Source of the DNA: Campylobacter concisus
GTDB taxonomy: Bacteria > Campylobacterota > Campylobacteria > Campylobacterales > Campylobacteraceae
Reading direction: 5' to 3'
Assembly (NCBI RefSeq): GCF_003048535.1
Contig: NZ_PIRQ01000009.1
Coordinates: 1 to 64,000 of the forward strand
DNA length: 64,000 nucleotides
A program made the translations under genes and the position numbers. Positions 24,413-34,070 of this stretch are shown here, in pieces. The first letter of the stretch is position 1, and each line of letters starts with the position of its first letter. The notes under the pieces are model-generated. The model was not told where the DNA came from. It made no database searches and worked only from the letters and a program-made list of their open reading frames with translations.

Positions 24413-25926
24413 AATCTATAATCATCTACCTTTTTTTTAAGCTTTTTTGCTTGCTTTTTATTTTTAAAAATAGAGCCAACCACCGAGACTATAAATGCGA
24501 TGGCTAAAAATATCCAGTAGCCATATTTTTGCGAGTAATCATCAAAGTCGCTTATCGCATCGATCACCACCTCGCCCTCAGCTGGCACCATAGCGCCTTG
24601 ATCTACCATTTTTACTATCTCATCAAGTTTTAAATTCTTAACATTTGGGCCATAAGGACGAGTGAGAATTTCAACCACGCCAAGGTCGTTTATATCATAA
24701 ACGCTGCTGTTAAAATGCCAGCCGTAGCCGACGTTATCAAAATAATATGTCTTATCTCCGTTTGCATAAACCGCTCCGTAGCCATCGTTTCTTACAAGGC
24801 CTATCTTTCGCCACTGCTCTTTTGTATCAAGCCTTACGATGCAAGTGTGGCGTGAGCTTAGGCTGTGATCATTTTTCGTGTTGTGCCAAATTTCATAGGT
24901 TTTTAGAAAATATGTCTTGCCATCACTTATCACCACGTCACCATATAGCGGCGTTATCTCGCCTTTAAATGGATCATCTCCGTCTCTTACAAACTCGCCC
25001 TCATCTATGCTGTTATACCACTGCCACTTTCGCTCCCAGTGATAGATACCGCCTTTGCCACGAAAAAGAGCGTGATAGGCGTGCTCGTCTTCTAGGTTAA
25101 AAAGCGGCTCGTACGGGGCAAATTGTGGGTCAAATTCGTGATCATTTGCATAGACCATGCCAGAATTTGGCTCATAAAGATAGTGAATGCGCCATATCTC
25201 GCCGATATCACGCATTTGCGGGCTAAATTTGATCCCTAGTTTTGTGCTGTCATAATAGACATTTTCTCCGTCAGTTGTAAAATGCACGCTCTTTCTGCCA
25301 GATGCCTGCTCGATGTAACGCATTTTGCTGGCATTTGCGCCCTCTAGCTCTTTGCCCTCATGATAGACCCTCACGCCGTCGCTTGCATAGCCAAAGCCTA
25401 AGATTGGAGATAAATTTAGACTATCAACTTGTCTAAATTTATAGATATGGCTTTGTGCTTTTGGTGTGTTTAAAAGTGCGTGCGAGATCATCTGCCACGC
25501 TTCTATAACTCCCCTTATCTCAAGATTTGGTACACTTGCGCTATTGCAAAAATAAGTCATCTTACCGTCGCTAAAGTATCCATTCCCAAGAGCTCTTACG
25601 CTTTTAGGACCAAGTCCGCTCATAACGAGGTTGCCACAATACACCGCCTCATCGCTCATGCCGACGTTTCTATTATCGTATTTGCCAGTGTCTAGATATT
25701 TAAATTTACTGGCCCTCACGCCTATTAGCTCAAATCTACCGCCACTTGGAACCATGGCATAGACTTTATCATCTTCGGTGGTATAAAATACACTACCTCT
25801 TATCTCTTTAAATTTATTCCTATCTTCATCTATATAGCCAGTAGAAATAAACATAAACGCATAAAGACAAAACAAAATAAGAGCAAAAAATAAGATTATG
25901 ACGATTATTGGATATTTTTTTATCAT
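24409..25926 (-). CDS. DKNYY-repeat family membrane-anchored protein, copy 2
   Basis: A 505-residue paralogue of the downstream gene. It has an N-terminal helix (YPIIVIILFFALILFCLYAF), DKNYY-like repeats (MSDEAVYCGN, GNGYFSDGKMTYFC, ASDGVRVYHEG, TTDGENVYYDS, ISDGKTYFLKT, YANGDKTYYFDN) and a helix at the C-terminus (YWIFLAIAFIVSVVGSIF) followed by a Lys-rich tail. ATG 25926 is chosen for its AGG-type site and position just before the hydrophobic helix; the frame upstream to 25989 lies inside the ABC-F gene. Function unknown; probably envelope-located with both ends anchored. Confidence 0.72.
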   Translation of the reverse strand: MIKKYPIIVIILFFALILFCLYAFMFISTGYIDEDRNKFKEIRGSVFYTTEDDKVYAMVPSGGRFELIGVRASKFKYLDTGKYDNRNVGMSDEAVYCGNLVMSGLGPKSVRALGNGYFSDGKMTYFCNSASVPNLEIRGVIEAWQMISHALLNTPKAQSHIYKFRQVDSLNLSPILGFGYASDGVRVYHEGKELEGANASKMRYIEQASGRKSVHFTTDGENVYYDSTKLGIKFSPQMRDIGEIWRIHYLYEPNSGMVYANDHEFDPQFAPYEPLFNLEDEHAYHALFRGKGGIYHWERKWQWYNSIDEGEFVRDGDDPFKGEITPLYGDVVISDGKTYFLKTYEIWHNTKNDHSLSSRHTCIVRLDTKEQWRKIGLVRNDGYGAVYANGDKTYYFDNVGYGWHFNSSVYDINDLGVVEILTRPYGPNVKNLKLDEIVKMVDQGAMVPAEGEVVIDAISDFDDYSQKYGYWIFLAIAFIVSVVGSIFKNKKQAKKLKKKVDDYRL

Positions 25927-25969
25927 TTTAAACCTGCAAATGACTTCATCTTGCGATACTTTATCTTCC

Positions 25970-27901
25970 CTACTCCAGCCCCTCGGCAATCTCTAGCACT
26001 TCAAAATAGTCATTTTCAAGCTCTTCAAGCTCGGCTTTTGCCGCTTCTAGCTCGTTATAAAGCGTGGTAAGACCTAGTTCTTGATAAATTTTAGGGTCGC
26101 TTAGAGCCTCGTTTAGCTCGGTTATTCTTATTTCAAGGGCTGAAATTTTATCTGGATATGTGTTTAAAATTTGCGTTTGTTTATAACTTAGTTTTACGCC
26201 AGATTTACTCTTTTGTTTGGTTTCATTTTGGCTATTTGAGAGCTCTTTTTCAAATTTATCAAGCTCTTTCATCTCATCTTCAAGCTCCAAATAGACGCTA
26301 TACTCTTCGTGCAAGACATTTATCTTCGTGCCCTCAAACGCCCAGAGTTTGCTCGCCATCTTATCGACAAAATATCTATCGTGGCTAACAAGCAAGATCG
26401 CCCCCTCAAAGCTTTGTAAGTAGTCCTCTAAAATATTAATAGTTGCGATATCAAGGTCATTTGTCGGCTCGTCAAGCACCAGCACATCGTAAGTTTTGGT
26501 AAAAAGCATCGCAAGTGCGACACGGTTTTTCTCGCCGCCACTTAAAACGCCTATCTTTTTATCCAGAAATTCCTTTGGAAAGAGGAAATTTTTAAGATAG
26601 CCATAAACGTGCATATTTCGCCCACGAACAAGCACGTGATCGCCGCCATTTGGGCAAAAGGTCTCTATAAGGCTCTTTTCATCGTCAAGGACATTTCTAG
26701 CTTGATCAAAGTAGCCGATACTCACCTCGCCTCTTTTTATCTCGCCGCTACTTGGCTTTTCAAGTCCTAGTAAAATTTTAAGTAGCGTGCTCTTTCCACT
26801 GCCGTTTCGTCCGACTATGGCGATCCTCTCGCCCTGCAAGACCCTTGCATCAAATTTTTCAAAAAGCACCTTGCCATCTATGCTTTTGCTTAAATTTTTA
26901 AACTCAAATAGCATTTTTTTGCGGTTTTGACTCTGCGTTTGATTGAAATTTTTACTCGCACGCTCAAGCTCTAGCCTCACGCGTCTTATCACACCTGGGT
27001 TTTTCTTAGCCTCCTCGCGCATGGCGAGCACCCGCTCTTTTCTGCCCTCGTTTCGCTTTAACCTAGCTTTTACGCCGCGCCTTAGCCACTCTTCTTCGGC
27101 CTTTAGCTGTTTTAGCAGTGTCTCATGCGACTTTGCAAGACTTGCTAAAATTTCCTCTTTTTTGGTTAGATAGTTTGCATATCCGCCCTCGAAATTTTTT
27201 AAGCTTGCATCCTCGACCTCAACGCACCTAGTAGCGAGCGTATCGATAAAATACCTATCGTGGCTAATAAAAACTATGCTTTGATTTGAGCTTTTAAGCA
27301 TATCTTCAAGAAATTTGACCATATAGACATCAAGGTGGTTTGTCGGCTCGTCAAGCAGCAAGACATCTGGCTTTTTAAGGATGAGAGCACCCAGTGCTAC
27401 GCGTCTGATCTCGCCGCCACTTAGCGAGCAAATGGGTCTATTTTCATACTCTTTTAGCTTAAATTCTTGCAAAATTCGCTCGATCTTGTACTCGATATTC
27501 CAGCCATCCTTTGCCTCTATAAATTTTAAAAGCCTCTCTTGCTCTTTTAAAATTTCTTTGTTTTCAGGATCATTTGCTAGCAAGACGCCACTTTTTTCAT
27601 ACTCGCTTATCGCATCAAATATCTCTTTTAGCTCGTTATTTAGTGCCTGCCTTACGGTAAAAGTTGCGTTAAAATTTGGAGTTTGAGCTAGCATCTCGAC
27701 GCTTATTAGGCTTTGCACTATGCGTCTGCCACTATCAGCTGCCACTTCGCCAGAGATGATCTTCATAAGCGTGCTTTTACCGCTGCCATTTTTACCGATG
27801 ATCGCTATTTTTTCATTTTCATTTACACTAAAATTTACAGCGTTTAAAATCTCATTTGCACCAAATTTTTTACTTACGTCTATCAGGTCGATTAATGCCA
27901 T
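25970..27901 (-). CDS. uup: ABC-F family ATPase (Uup-like)
   Basis: A 643-residue cytosolic ATPase with two ABC domains and no membrane part. Walker A sites are GKNGSGKSTL near residue 38 and GRNGSGKSTL near 355; signatures are LSGGEIRRVALG and LSGGEKNRVALAM; Walker B ends with DEPTNHLD and DEPTNDLD. The ABC-F linker is rich in Arg/Lys/Glu (ARLKRNEGRKERV). The C-terminal 90 residues form a coiled coil (SALEIRITELNEALSD) as in Uup. ABC-F proteins act at the ribosome or in DNA-structure handling; Uup type is the best fit. First gene of a unit with the two DKNYY genes. Confidence 0.9.
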   Translation of the reverse strand: MALIDLIDVSKKFGANEILNAVNFSVNENEKIAIIGKNGSGKSTLMKIISGEVAADSGRRIVQSLISVEMLAQTPNFNATFTVRQALNNELKEIFDAISEYEKSGVLLANDPENKEILKEQERLLKFIEAKDGWNIEYKIERILQEFKLKEYENRPICSLSGGEIRRVALGALILKKPDVLLLDEPTNHLDVYMVKFLEDMLKSSNQSIVFISHDRYFIDTLATRCVEVEDASLKNFEGGYANYLTKKEEILASLAKSHETLLKQLKAEEEWLRRGVKARLKRNEGRKERVLAMREEAKKNPGVIRRVRLELERASKNFNQTQSQNRKKMLFEFKNLSKSIDGKVLFEKFDARVLQGERIAIVGRNGSGKSTLLKILLGLEKPSSGEIKRGEVSIGYFDQARNVLDDEKSLIETFCPNGGDHVLVRGRNMHVYGYLKNFLFPKEFLDKKIGVLSGGEKNRVALAMLFTKTYDVLVLDEPTNDLDIATINILEDYLQSFEGAILLVSHDRYFVDKMASKLWAFEGTKINVLHEEYSVYLELEDEMKELDKFEKELSNSQNETKQKSKSGVKLSYKQTQILNTYPDKISALEIRITELNEALSDPKIYQELGLTTLYNELEAAKAELEELENDYFEVLEIAEGLE

Positions 27902-27965
27902 TTTTCTCTCATTTTTTTAATTTCTCGCGATTATATCAAAAAGGGAGCTAAAACCTAATTTTGGC

Positions 27966-27971
27966 TATAAT
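27966..27971 (+). promoter_or_regulatory. -10 box of the MATE gene
   Basis: TTGGCTATAATCGCC contains TATAAT 33 bases before the ATG at 28005, with an AAGGAAAA ribosome-binding site. It lies in the divergent gap with the ABC-F gene. Confidence 0.6.
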
Positions 27972-28004
27972 CGCCAAAATTTTAAAATAATTAAGGAAAA
28001 TTTA

Positions 28005-29324
28005 ATGAACTTATCTATGAGAAAACTCGTAGTTCCGATATTTTTAGATATGTTTTTACACTTCATTACGCTCATCATCAACACCTACATGGTTACAAAA
28101 GTGAGTGTGCATCTAGTTGGTGCCATGGGTGCGGGCAATCAAGTAATGGATCTTTTTATGACCATTTTTAACTTCCTAAGCATTGGCTGTTCAGTCGTCG
28201 TCGCCCAAGCACTGGGAGCTAAAAAGAACGATCTTGCATCAAACGTCATACACGCAAGTATCACGTCAAATACGCTCTTTGGTATCTTCTCAGCTATCGT
28301 TATCTATGTCTTTGGCTATAACATCTTAAACTTACTAAACGTGCCAAAAGAGCTTATAAATGATAGCTTCTCATATCTTCACATCCTTGGCTTTGCCCTA
28401 CTTTTTGATGGCATCGGAATGGTGCTAGCTGCGGTGCTTCGTGTTTATAACCTAGCAACTGCTGTTATGCTAACTTCAGTTTTAATGAACGTAATTACGA
28501 TTTTAGGCAATGCCATCGCTCTTTTTGGCTGGTTTAATCTACCAAATTTAGGCCTACAAGGAGTCGCTATCTCGACACTTGTTGGTAGACTAGTAGGCAT
28601 TTTCGTGCTAGCCTATATGCTAAGTCAAAAGGCAAAAGTTAAAATTTACTTTAAAAAGCTACTTGTCGTACCATTTGAAATTTTAAAGAAAATCCTCTCA
28701 ATCGGCCTTCCAAGCGCAGGCGAAAATTTACTTTGGATGGCGCAATACATGGTCGCTTTTGGCTTTGTAGCGAGCATGGGCGAGGCTAGCCTTAGCGTGC
28801 AGACCATTTACTTTCAGATCACGCTTCTTATCTTGCTTTGTGGAGCGAGCATTAGCGTGGCAAACGAGGTCATTGTAGGACATCTAGTTGGAGCAAGCGA
28901 GTTTAACGAGGCCTATACAAGGACATTTAGGGCGTTAAGACTTGGAGTTTTTATAACGCTTGTAGTCGTGCTTATAGCTTATGCGCTAAAGTATCAGATC
29001 ATGGACGCACTAAATTTAAACGAAAATTTACGTGCGATCATGTTACCGCTTTTTACACTTTCGATATTTCTTGAAGCGGGCAGAACCTTTAACATAGTCA
29101 TCGTAAATGCCCTTCGTGCAAGTGGAGATGCAAAATTTCCACTCATAACTGGTCTTATCTTCATGTGGGGGCTTTCACTGCCACTTGGATATTTTTTAGG
29201 CATCTATCTTGGCTGGGGAATTATCGGCGTTTGGATAGGGTTTTGTGCTGATGAATGGCTAAGAGGCCTTGCAAATACATGGCGTTGGAGAAGCAAAAAA
29301 TGGCAAGAAAAACGCCTAGTTTAA
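28005..29324 (+). CDS. MATE-family efflux transporter
   Basis: A 439-residue, twelve-helix transporter of the MATE family, exporting cationic or organic compounds with Na+ or H+. Typical segments are MGAGNQVMDLFMTIFNFLSIGCSVVVAQALGAKK near residue 45, VAISTLVGRLVGI, the second-half PSAGENLLWMAQYMVAF and FGFVASMGEASLSVQ. The two halves are visibly related. Substrate not predictable; MATE pumps include drug exporters. Its end overlaps the downstream metallopeptidase gene by 25 bases. Confidence 0.9.
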   Translation: MNLSMRKLVVPIFLDMFLHFITLIINTYMVTKVSVHLVGAMGAGNQVMDLFMTIFNFLSIGCSVVVAQALGAKKNDLASNVIHASITSNTLFGIFSAIVIYVFGYNILNLLNVPKELINDSFSYLHILGFALLFDGIGMVLAAVLRVYNLATAVMLTSVLMNVITILGNAIALFGWFNLPNLGLQGVAISTLVGRLVGIFVLAYMLSQKAKVKIYFKKLLVVPFEILKKILSIGLPSAGENLLWMAQYMVAFGFVASMGEASLSVQTIYFQITLLILLCGASISVANEVIVGHLVGASEFNEAYTRTFRALRLGVFITLVVVLIAYALKYQIMDALNLNENLRAIMLPLFTLSIFLEAGRTFNIVIVNALRASGDAKFPLITGLIFMWGLSLPLGYFLGIYLGWGIIGVWIGFCADEWLRGLANTWRWRSKKWQEKRLV

Positions 29325-29962
29325 AGCAAAAGAGTATAAATTTAGACTTTTATGGGCTAAGCGTTTTAATAAATTTTAAAACAAATGTAAAATCCATGCG
29401 TTTAAGAGTTGGTAAGGACGCTAAGATCACGCTATCTATGCCATTTTACAGTACACAAAAGATGGCTCTTAGCTTTCTTGAGATGCATAAAATTTGGCTT
29501 GAAAATACTTACAAAAAAGCTCTTGCAAATTTACCAAAAGATGATGAGATGAAATTTCTTGGGCAAGTTTATAAGATAAAATTTGATGAAAATTTTAAAG
29601 AGCCATTTTTTGATGGCGAGTTTGTCTTTACGCCAAATTTAAAAAGCCTTGAGTGTTTTAAAAAAGTAAGAGCAAAAGAGCTATTTTTAGAGCTTGTAAG
29701 CCATTTTCAGCCTTTTATAAATAAGCCAATCAAGCGCATCGTCATACGAAATAGCAAAACTCGCTGGGGCAGCTGCAATCATAAAAAAGGCTATATAAAC
29801 CTAAGCCTAAGACTCATAGAAAAGCCACTCTCAGCCGTGCGCTACGTCGTTCTTCACGAACTAACACACATGCTCTATCCACATCATCAAAAAAGTTTTT
29901 ACGATTTTATAGAAAAAATCATGCCTGATTATAAAAAACAAGAGCAAATTTTAAAAGCGTAA
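29300..29962 (+). CDS. YgjP-like (DUF45) metallopeptidase
   Basis: A 220-residue protein of the YgjP/WrpA-like M48-related family. The zinc site is VLHELTHMLYPHHQKSFYDFIE (HExxH plus a downstream His), near residue 175. It is preceded by the family's SKTRWGSCNHKKGYINLSLRL block. The N-terminal half is the beta-rich DUF45 part (MRLRVGKDAKITLSMP). ATG 29300 has a GGAG site; ATGs at 29255 and 29279 are farther inside the MATE gene. Substrate unknown. Confidence 0.85.
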   Translation: MARKTPSLKQKSINLDFYGLSVLINFKTNVKSMRLRVGKDAKITLSMPFYSTQKMALSFLEMHKIWLENTYKKALANLPKDDEMKFLGQVYKIKFDENFKEPFFDGEFVFTPNLKSLECFKKVRAKELFLELVSHFQPFINKPIKRIVIRNSKTRWGSCNHKKGYINLSLRLIEKPLSAVRYVVLHELTHMLYPHHQKSFYDFIEKIMPDYKKQEQILKA

Positions 29963-30035
29963 TTATTTTTCATCAAGTAAGTGTAAAAATTAATATGCTA
30001 AAATTGCATGTTAATTCACAAAAAAGGGAATTTCA

Positions 30036-30521
30036 ATGAAAAAAATGATTTTTATCTCAATATTAGCTGCTTGTGCTTTTGCAGGTAACTTTGAAGATGG
30101 CCTAAAGGCATATGGGAGCTCGAATTTCAAAGAAGCTTTAGCAAAATTTAAAGCAGGATGTGCAGAAAATGATGCAAAATCATGTGTAAAAACTGGCGCC
30201 ATTTATCAGCTAGGCAAAACAGCTCTACCTAATCCAAGCAAGGCCTTAGAGTACTATAATAAAGCTTGCGAAGTTGGTGAGGTTGAAGGTTGCTCGGCAG
30301 CTGGTGGGCTTTATCTAAACACTGAGCCGCAAAAAGCAAGAGAACTTTTTAACAAAGCTTGTGATAAGAATGATGGATATTCTTGTGAGATGGTAGGTTC
30401 TATCTTGATAGAAGCTAAAGAATTTAAAAAAGCTTATGAATTTTTAGTAAAAGGCTGCGAATTAGGTGATAAGATGTCTTGCGAATTTGCAGGCGATCTA
30501 AGACGCTCAAAACAACTATAA
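30036..30521 (+). CDS. Periplasmic Sel1-repeat (Hcp-like) protein
   Basis: A 161-residue secreted protein: signal peptide to about residue 16 (SILAACAFA), then four Sel1-like repeats of about 30-36 residues. Each repeat has a disulfide pair C-x7-C (CAENDAKSC, CEVGEVEGC, CDKNDGYSC, CELGDKMSC). This is the Helicobacter cysteine-rich protein (Hcp) type. Hcp proteins are periplasmic or secreted and bind cell-wall or host partners; the role here is unknown. Flanked by its own RBS (AAGGGAA) and a terminator, so monocistronic. Confidence 0.88.
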   Translation: MKKMIFISILAACAFAGNFEDGLKAYGSSNFKEALAKFKAGCAENDAKSCVKTGAIYQLGKTALPNPSKALEYYNKACEVGEVEGCSAAGGLYLNTEPQKARELFNKACDKNDGYSCEMVGSILIEAKEFKKAYEFLVKGCELGDKMSCEFAGDLRRSKQL

Positions 30522-30545
30522 TTTTTAGGCTTACGAGCCTAAAAA
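30522..30545 (+). terminator. Terminator after the Sel1-repeat gene
   Basis: TTTTTAGGCT (30522-30531), loop TACG, AGCCTAAAAA (30536-30545): a perfect 10-bp stem with a stable UNCG-type tetraloop directly after the stop. It begins with a T run on one strand and ends with an A run, so it can act in both directions. Confidence 0.75.
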
Positions 30546-30635
30546 TTTCTTAAAACAAAAAAATCCAAAAAACACTTATTTTAAATAGAAATTACTCAAA
30601 GTATAAAGGTGGCTCTAAAAATTTATATTAGAAAT

Positions 30636-30659
30636 TTAGGCAAGAGTGCTCTTGCCTAA
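30636..30659 (-). terminator. Hairpin after the TRAP permease gene
   Basis: TTAGGCAAGAG (30636-30646) and CTCTTGCCTAA (30649-30659) form an 11-bp stem directly after the stop at 30662. The minus-strand flank is AT-rich with a short T run only. Confidence 0.6.
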
Positions 30660-30661
30660 GA

Positions 30662-32728
30662 TTAGATTATTTTTATTTGATCAAGTGGTTTGTCTTTAAT
30701 GCCCCATTGAGTCATAAAAACAAATCCATAAAGTACAGCAGCTACGATATAAGCAGTGTATTCGTTTGGTATAAGATTAAATTTCGCACATATATTTGGT
30801 ACAAGAGCTAGTGGCACAACAGGGATCAAAAGAATACGCTCCCAAATTCTAAGCTTTGTGACATAGAAGCCTTGAAGTAAGCTTGAAAAAGCAAACATTC
30901 CTACGATCGCCATACCAAAGACAAGTAAAATTTCAAGCGGATTGCTCATCCAAACGATCCCTTTAGAGTCAAGCGGATCTCCCTCATTTACGCTTTCTAT
31001 CAGCATAAGTTTGTTGTTAAAGAAAAAGGCAAATGGCAAGATCGCCGTTCTTAGATCATAAAAGAATCCTTGAACACCAACAGTTATAGGATTTGCTTTA
31101 GCAATACCAGCTGCTGCATAAGCTGCGATACCAACTGGTGGCGTGTCATCAGCTAAAATTCCAAAGTAAAAGACAAAAAGATGCACAGCAATGGCTGGGA
31201 TTAAAAAGCCATTTTTGTGCGCTAAAAATAAAATAACAGGTGCCACAAGACTTGAAACTACAATGTAGTTTGCCGTCGTTGGAAGACCCATTCCTAGTAT
31301 TAGCGACATCATCGCAGTAAGAAGCAATATCATAACTATATTATCACCAGCAAGTAACTCAACTAGATCTGAAAGCACCTGACCAAGGCCAGTTAGAGAG
31401 ATAGAGCCCACGATAATACCTGCAAGTGCGGTTGCTATAGCGATCGTTGTCATGCTTTTTGCAGCTGCAACCATCGCCCAAAATATATCTTCAAAGCCTA
31501 TTAACACATCATTTATTCCAACTTTTTCGCCACTTGCTAGTTTTTTAACCGGCTCTTGAAAGATCATTATTAAAAATAAAAATCCAATCGCATTAAATGC
31601 CGCAGCGATGGCTGATTCTTTTGCGATTAATAGCGTATAAAGCAAAATTAAAATCGGAGTTATATAGTGAAGTCCGCTTACAAAAATTTTAAATCTTGAG
31701 TGAAATTCGCTTTGATTTATACCTTTTAAGCCAAGCTTCACACTCTCTAAATGCACGATAAAAAATAGCGACAAATAACAAGCAAACGCTGGGATAATCG
31801 CTGCCATCATGACATTTGTATATGTCATGCCTAAAAACTCAGCGATGATAAAGGCAGCTGCGCCCATGATCGGGGGCATAAGCTGACCATTTACACCAGC
31901 TGCAACCTCGATGGCTCCAGCTTTTGTGCGTGAAAGACCGGCTTTTTTCATAAGCGGTATGGTAAATGTGCCAACGGTTACAACATTTGCGGTTGAACTT
32001 CCTGAAACCATGCCAGTTAGGCCACTTGCGATGACCGAGGCCTTAGCCGGACCGCCTCTATATTTGCCAAGAAGAGAGAAAGCTAAATTTATGAAATATT
32101 GCCCAGCTCCTGCCCTCTCAAGCAATGAGCCAAAAAGAACAAAAAGATAGATAAAACTAACGCTAACTCCGATAGGCACACCAAAGACACCCTCAGTTGT
32201 CAAAAACATATGGCCTGCGATCTTTTCAAAGCTGGCACCCTGATGAGCGATGATGTCTGGCATATAAGGGCCAAAGTGATCATATATCAAAAATAATATA
32301 CAAATAATTGGAAGTGCTGGTCCCATGACACGCCTGCCAGCCTCGAGCAAGACAATGATCGCCAAAAACGATATTACGATATCTTGCGTGATGTAGTCCC
32401 CTGTCCTATCAGCTAGCTCATAAAAATAAACCGCTGGATAAAGCACAGCAACAACGCCTACCACACAAAAGACTAGATCGTAAAATGGCAAACTAGAATG
32501 TGCCTTTTTATGAAAAGTGACTGGATAAAGCAAAAATACAAGACCAACCGCAAAGGCTAAGTGTATTGAGCGTGAAATGTTGGTATTTAGCGGAAAATAA
32601 GCTATATAAAGCTGAAAAACTGACCAGGAAAAGCATACGATCGCAATGAAATAGTTGTAAAAATTGCTATTTATCTCCCTTGTTTTTACTTCGACAAATT
32701 GTTCTTCGTTGTCTTTGACTTCGTTCAT
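30662..32728 (-). CDS. TRAP transporter fused permease (4TM-12TM type)
   Basis: A 688-residue integral membrane protein joining the small (DctQ-like, about residues 20-170) and large (DctM-like, remainder) subunits of a TRAP transporter. Family blocks are GSSTANVVTVGTFTIPLMKKAGL near residue 250, VAAGVNGQLMPPIMGAAAFIIAEFLG, and the second-half GMGLPTTANYIVVSSLVAPV. Fused permeases of this type go with TAXI binding proteins; the TAXI gene lies upstream. The system imports organic or amino acids with a Na+ or H+ gradient; glutamate or C4-dicarboxylates are common substrates but unproven here. Confidence 0.92.
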   Translation of the reverse strand: MNEVKDNEEQFVEVKTREINSNFYNYFIAIVCFSWSVFQLYIAYFPLNTNISRSIHLAFAVGLVFLLYPVTFHKKAHSSLPFYDLVFCVVGVVAVLYPAVYFYELADRTGDYITQDIVISFLAIIVLLEAGRRVMGPALPIICILFLIYDHFGPYMPDIIAHQGASFEKIAGHMFLTTEGVFGVPIGVSVSFIYLFVLFGSLLERAGAGQYFINLAFSLLGKYRGGPAKASVIASGLTGMVSGSSTANVVTVGTFTIPLMKKAGLSRTKAGAIEVAAGVNGQLMPPIMGAAAFIIAEFLGMTYTNVMMAAIIPAFACYLSLFFIVHLESVKLGLKGINQSEFHSRFKIFVSGLHYITPILILLYTLLIAKESAIAAAFNAIGFLFLIMIFQEPVKKLASGEKVGINDVLIGFEDIFWAMVAAAKSMTTIAIATALAGIIVGSISLTGLGQVLSDLVELLAGDNIVMILLLTAMMSLILGMGLPTTANYIVVSSLVAPVILFLAHKNGFLIPAIAVHLFVFYFGILADDTPPVGIAAYAAAGIAKANPITVGVQGFFYDLRTAILPFAFFFNNKLMLIESVNEGDPLDSKGIVWMSNPLEILLVFGMAIVGMFAFSSLLQGFYVTKLRIWERILLIPVVPLALVPNICAKFNLIPNEYTAYIVAAVLYGFVFMTQWGIKDKPLDQIKII

Positions 32729-32785
32729 CTCTCTCCTTTAAAATTTAAATATAAAAATTAAAAAATTTGCATATTTAAATTTTAT

Positions 32786-32805
32786 CCAGAGGCAAAAGCC
32801 CCTGG
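32786..32805 (-). terminator. Intercistronic hairpin in the TRAP operon
   Basis: CCAGaGGC, loop AAAA, GCCcCTGG with one mismatch, in the 86 bases between the TAXI gene and the permease gene. Such hairpins after a binding-protein gene usually lower downstream expression and protect the upstream mRNA. Confidence 0.5.
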
Positions 32806-32814
32806 AAATTTAGA

Positions 32815-33756
32815 CTATTTTAAGATGCCAGCCTCTTTAAATGCAGCCTCTGCAGCTGGGTGAAGCGGAGCTGAAAGACCTTGAACAAGATCTTCTTTGT
32901 TTACTGATTTTAGCGCTGGGTGAAGAGTTTTATACTCATCAAAGTTATCTAAAATAGCTTTTATCACAGCTTTTACAGCCTCGTCCTTTGTATCTTTATT
33001 AGTTACTAAAACAGCTTTTACACCGATAGTATTTACATCGTGATCTACGCCATCATATGAGCCTTTTGGGATCACGCCTTTTGCAAAGTATGGCTTGTCC
33101 GCAAGAAGCTTGTCGATCTCGCTACCTTCGATATTTAAGATATCAATAGGCAAAGATGTCGCAGCGTCAGTGATGTTTGCGGTTGGGTGGCCGACAACAA
33201 AGCTATATCCGTCTATCTTTTTATCTTTTAGTGCGTGTGGGCATTCACCAACTGTTAAAACACCGCGATATCCTAGTTTTGAAACGTCAAAGCCCTTTGC
33301 TTTGAAGACTTCAAGTGTGCTCACTTCGTTGCCACTGCCTGGGTTTCCAACGTTGTATTTTTTGCCTGCAAAAGACTGGATATCGCTTGTTAGACCACTA
33401 TCTTTTGCCACTACAAATGCAAGAAGCTCTGGATAGATAGCAACTACTGAGCGTAAATTTTCATCTTTTGCTCCATCAAATTTGCCAGTACCGTTAAATT
33501 TATCATAGACGACGTCGCTTTGAACAAAGCCAAATGTAAGCTCTTTTTTCAAAACGTTATTTACGTTATAGACTGAGCCGCCAGTTGATTGGACCGAGCA
33601 TTTTACATTAGTATTTTTGTTTGCTAAACGACAAATCGCTCCACCTATCGGATAATAAGTACCTGTCATGCCGCCAGTACCGATACTGATAAATTCTTTT
33701 GCTGAAAGAGTTGTTGCTAAAAGCAAGCCAGTAAGTGCCAAAGAAGTAGTTTTCAT
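32815..33756 (-). CDS. TAXI-family TRAP substrate-binding protein
   Basis: A 313-residue periplasmic binding protein with signal peptide (LTGLLLATTLSA). TAXI signatures: FISIGTGGMTGTYYPIGGAICRL near residue 25, CSVQSTGGSVYNV, and the hinge VGNPGSGNEVSTLEVFKA near residue 130. The C-terminus includes HPALKSVNKEDL. It captures substrate for the fused permease downstream and, as the first gene, is probably the most highly expressed part. Confidence 0.92.
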   Translation of the reverse strand: MKTTSLALTGLLLATTLSAKEFISIGTGGMTGTYYPIGGAICRLANKNTNVKCSVQSTGGSVYNVNNVLKKELTFGFVQSDVVYDKFNGTGKFDGAKDENLRSVVAIYPELLAFVVAKDSGLTSDIQSFAGKKYNVGNPGSGNEVSTLEVFKAKGFDVSKLGYRGVLTVGECPHALKDKKIDGYSFVVGHPTANITDAATSLPIDILNIEGSEIDKLLADKPYFAKGVIPKGSYDGVDHDVNTIGVKAVLVTNKDTKDEAVKAVIKAILDNFDEYKTLHPALKSVNKEDLVQGLSAPLHPAAEAAFKEAGILK

Positions 33757-34070
33757 CTAAGATCCTTTCAAGAAATTTAAGGCTATTTTATTCTATAAAT
33801 TTAGCTTTTTACCTTATATAATATGATATTTTCATGCCGTTTTAGTAAAGTTGCAACCATTCTACACAATCAAGACTTAAAAAAATATTTTCTTAAGATT
33901 AAATTTATATTTCTTTATCAGTCAAAATAAATTTTATAAACCGGCTATTTAAATATCATTTTTTATTGTATAATCCACCGCAGTTCTAAGTTTTAGAAAA
34001 ACTGTTGCAAATTTACAACTAATCAATAGCTTTTACAAATATTAATAACAATCAAATTTTGGAGGTTTTT
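33757..34070. promoter_or_regulatory. Divergent control region, TAXI and pst genes
   Basis: A 314-base gap without a gene. For pst it has an extended -10 TGTATAAT at 33967-33974. About 10 bases further, CAGTTCTAA and TTAGAAAAACTG (33981-34004) can form a hairpin in the leader. A GGAGG ribosome-binding site lies at 34061-34065. I cannot identify a Pho box with confidence. The promoter of the TAXI gene is not obvious. Confidence 0.5.
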
